Shown here: positions 61,506-64,000 of the stretch, one piece after another
Numbering within the stretch: the first letter of the stretch is position 1
Layout of the letters: each line of letters opens with the position of its first letter
Origin: Hippophae tibetana
Taxonomy: Eukaryota > Streptophyta > Magnoliopsida > Rosales > Elaeagnaceae
Assembly (NCBI GenBank): GCA_037013495.1
Contig: CM072801.1
Coordinates: 87,343,816 to 87,407,815, forward strand
Length of the DNA: 64,000 bases
Direction of reading: 5' to 3'
Program-made: the position numbers and the translations under genes
The notes under the pieces: generated by a model
The model's database searches: none
The model's input: only the letters and a program-made list of their open reading frames with translations
What the model was told of the DNA's origin: nothing

Positions 61506-64000
61506 TAGGAGGCCAATTTGTTCATCTTAGGCGTATCCTTAGTAACTCAATCTTTCTTGTTCCTTTGAGTGCTAGGGTTCTTAGATTTACAGCAAAAGAG
61601 ATTCGCCTCGGTTGAAATCAATAGCTTTGTGGCTGAAAATAATGTGTCTATCTTCACATATATATTTTTTGAATTTTATTTTTAAAAGTTTCTTTCCTTT
61701 GATGGTTTTCTGCTTTCTTAAGTCACAAATTACAAAAAGAGAAAGAAATTTTGTCCTCAAAGTCTTTTGTTTTTTTTTTCCATTCGGTTGACATTGTTTT
61801 CTAAATTGGATTTCATATCTTTGTTTTCTTTAAAATCTCGGTATCTTTTACTTTTCTTTGTTTTATGTTTTCAAGGTTCTTTCTTCTTGAGAAAAACAAT
61901 AGACCAAATGCAGTTCACAATGTTAAAACAAAAGGAAGGTATGTATTGGGGTTTTAACTTAAAATTGCTATAACTTTTATTTTGTGCATCGAAATGACTA
62001 CTATAATATATCAAATATGATGCTCGTTTCGATTCCTAAGAACGCACGGTAGCAATAGTATATTTCCCCACTTTTGTCAACCCAAATTTCTTGGTTCATA
62101 CTACATAATGACGTTTTAAACTTTGGTCGCACCTTATTTCATTGTAAATTTTTCTTGCTCTTTAGGATTCTAGTTTGTTCATCTTAGGCGTATTCTTAGT
62201 AACTCAATCTTTCTTGTTCCTTTGAGTGCTAGGGTTCTTAGATTTACAGCAAAAGAGATTCGCATCGGTTGAAATCAATGGCTTTGTGGCTGAAAATAGT
62301 GTGTCTATCTTCACATATCTATTTTTTGAATTTTATTTTTAAAAGTTTCTTTCCATTGATGGTTTTCTGCTTTCTTAAGTCACAAATTACAAAGAGAGAA
62401 AGAAATTTTGTCCTTAAAGTCTTGTGTTCTTTTTCCATTCTGTTGACATTGTTTTCTACGTTGGATTTCATATCTTTGTTTTCGTTAAAATCTCGGTATC
62501 TTTTACTTTTCTTTGTTTTATGTTTTCAACGTTCTTTCTTCTTGAGAAAAACAATAGACCTAATGCAGTTCACAATGTAAAAACAAAAAGAAGGTATGTA
62601 TTGGGGTTTTAACTTAAAATTGCTATAACTTTTATTTTGTGCATCGAAATGACTACTATAATATATCAAATATGATGCTCGTTTCGATCCCTAAGAACGC
62701 ACGGTAGCAATAGTATATTTCCCCACTTTTGTCAACCCAAATTTCATGGTTCATACTAAATAATGACGCTTTAAACTTTGGTCGCACCTTATTTCATTGT
62801 AATCTTTTCTTGCCCTTTAGGAGGCCAATTTGTTCATCTTAGGCGTATCCTTAGTAACTCAATCTTTCTTGTTCCTTTGAGTGCTAGGGTTCTTAGATTT
62901 ACAGCAAAAGAGATTCGCCTCGGTTGAAATCAATAGCTTTGTGGCTGAAAATAATGTGTCTATCTTCACATATATATTTTTTGAATTTTATTTTTAAAAG
63001 TTTCTTTCCTTTGATGGTTTTCTGCTTTCTTAAGTCACAAATTACAAAAAGAGAAAGAAATTTTGTCCTCAAAGTCTTTTGTTTTTTTTTTTCCATTCGG
63101 TTGACATTGTTTTCTAAATTGGATTTCATATCTTAGTTTTCTTTAAAATCTCGGTATCTTTTACTTTTCTTTGTTTTATGTTTTCAAGGTTCTTTCTTCT
63201 TCAGAAAAACAATAGACCAAATGCAGTTCACAATGTTAAAACAAAAGGAAGGTATGTATTGGGGTTTTAACTTAAAATTGCTATAACTTTTATTTTGTGC
63301 ATCGAAATGACTACTATAATATATCAAATATGATGCTCGTTTCGATTCCTAAGAACGCACGGTAGCAATAGTATATTTCCTCACTTTTGTCAACCCAAAT
63401 TTCTTGGTTCATACTACATAATGACGTTTTAAACTTTGGTCGCACCTTATTTCATTGTAAATTTTTCTTGCTCTTTAGGATTCTAGTTTGTTCATCTTAG
63501 GCGTATTCTTAGTAACTCAATCTTTCTTGTTCCTTTGAGTGCTAGGGTTCTTAGATTTACAGCAAAAGAGATTCGCATCGGTTGAAATCAATGGCTTTGT
63601 GGCTGAAAATAGTGTGTCTATCTTCACATATCTATTTTTTGAATTTTATTTTTAAAAGTTTCTTTCCATTGATGGTTTTCTGCTTTCTTAAGTCACAAAT
63701 TACAAAAAGAGAAAGAAATTTTGTCCTTAAAGTCTTGTGTTCTTTTTCCATTCTGTTGACATTGTTTTCTACGTTGGATTTCATATCTTTGTTTTCGTTA
63801 AAATCTCGGTATCTTTTACTTTTCTTTGTTTTATGTTTTCAACGTTCTTTCTTCTTGAGAAAAACAATAGACCTAATGCAGTTCACAATGTAAAAACAAA
63901 AAGAAGGTATGTATTGGGGTTTTAACTTAAAATTGCTATAACTTTTATTTTGTGCATCGAAATGACTACTATAATATATCAAATATGATGCTCGTTTCGA
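61506..64000. repeat. Terminal dimer higher-order repeat M95-M96 / M97-M98 (~1,312 bp)
   Basis: Starts are 61506, 62163, 62818 and 63476. M95 and M97 share GGAGGCC, CAATAGCTTTG, TTTTCAAGGTTC, ACCAAATGCAG and ATGTTAAAACAAAAGG. M96 and M98 share GATTCTAGTTTG and TTTTCGTTAAAATC. Offsets are 1,312 and 1,313 bp. A few differences are visible, such as CTTCAGAAA against CTTGAGAAA, TATCTTAG against TATCTTTG, and one extra T in M97. M98 is cut by the window edge after 525 bp, so the dimer may continue. Confidence 0.9.

Larger units (their letters stand above)
1..64000. repeat. Satellite DNA array, ~655 bp monomer, 97 complete copies plus one partial
   Basis: The window is filled end to end by direct repeats of one AT-rich monomer, all in the same orientation. 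Each monomer begins at a motif of the form TTTAGGATTCC (variants GGATGCC, GGAGGCC, GGAGCCC). From successive anchors the complete units run 1-63475, giving a mean of 654.4 bp. Most units are 655 bp and the range is 647-658 bp. Length differences come mainly from T-run length and from small deletions around the TTTTCTTTGTTTTATG segment. No insertion, inversion or non-satellite base stretch was seen. Such long arrays are known from centromeric, pericentromeric and subtelomeric heterochromatin of eukaryotes. The species and chromosomal location cannot be read from the sequence. Both window edges lie inside the array, so its true length is greater. Confidence 0.98.

Noticed and set aside
1..64000. 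CRISPR array, rRNA or multicopy gene cluster
   Set aside because: There are no short repeat-spacer units and no rRNA or tRNA-like conserved segments. The 655 bp units are contiguous and non-coding.
1..64000. Origin of the monomer from a retrotransposon LTR or untranslated region
   Set aside because: Some plant satellites arise this way and the polypyrimidine stretch is suggestive. However, I see no TG...CA termini, primer-binding site, target duplication or coding remnant. A database search with the consensus monomer would be needed.

Overview
The whole 64 kb window is one uninterrupted tandem array of satellite DNA. The monomer is about 655 bp and every copy runs head-to-tail in the same orientation. 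Using the conserved TAGGATTCC-like motif as an anchor, I count 97 complete monomers (1-63475; mean 654.4 bp, range 647-658 bp) and a 525 bp partial copy (63476-64000). I found no protein-coding gene, RNA gene, transposon insertion, inversion or unique sequence. The short hydrophobic reading frames that recur once per monomer come from a T-rich segment and are not annotated as genes.

Array size, AT-richness (roughly 70% by eye, not computed), nested higher-order repeats and CpG-transition variants fit heterochromatic, centromeric or pericentromeric satellite of a eukaryote. A plant is my best guess, but nothing in the window proves the lineage. I do not recognise the monomer as a named family.

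Monomers are called M1-M98 by position. There are two head classes. Class 1 reads CAGCAAAAGAG...GAAATCAATGG and class 2 reads CAGGGAAAGAG...GGAATCATAGG. There is also a short subclass of about 647-654 bp with CTTAAAAATCTTGG. Layout: (I) 1-9824, M1-M15, loosely ordered, with local dimer and single-monomer duplications. (II) 9825-26856, M16-M41, a clear 7-monomer higher-order repeat (about 4,588 bp, types A-B-C-D-E-F-G): two full copies, one DEFG partial copy, then ABCDE and a D-E dimer expansion. (III) 26857-37320, M42-M57, trimer/tetramer repeats of types P, Q, S and R. (IV) 37321-45828, M58-M70, a tandemly duplicated 2,616 bp tetramer followed by mixed and duplicated monomers. (V) 45829-56925, M71-M87, rich in short-subclass monomers, ending in a duplicated 2,614 bp tetramer. 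(VI) 56926-64000, M88-M98, mixed monomers ending in a 1,312 bp dimer repeat.

The array therefore looks like a patchwork of small, independently expanded higher-order repeats, with hybrid monomers at the joins, as expected from repeated unequal crossover and gene conversion. The most interesting internal element is a 10 bp dyad (spacer 26 bp) present in most monomers. It is perfect in some copies and carries paired, compensating changes in one monomer lineage, but it is degraded in a HindIII-bearing haplotype. All comparisons were made by eye, and identity figures were not computed.
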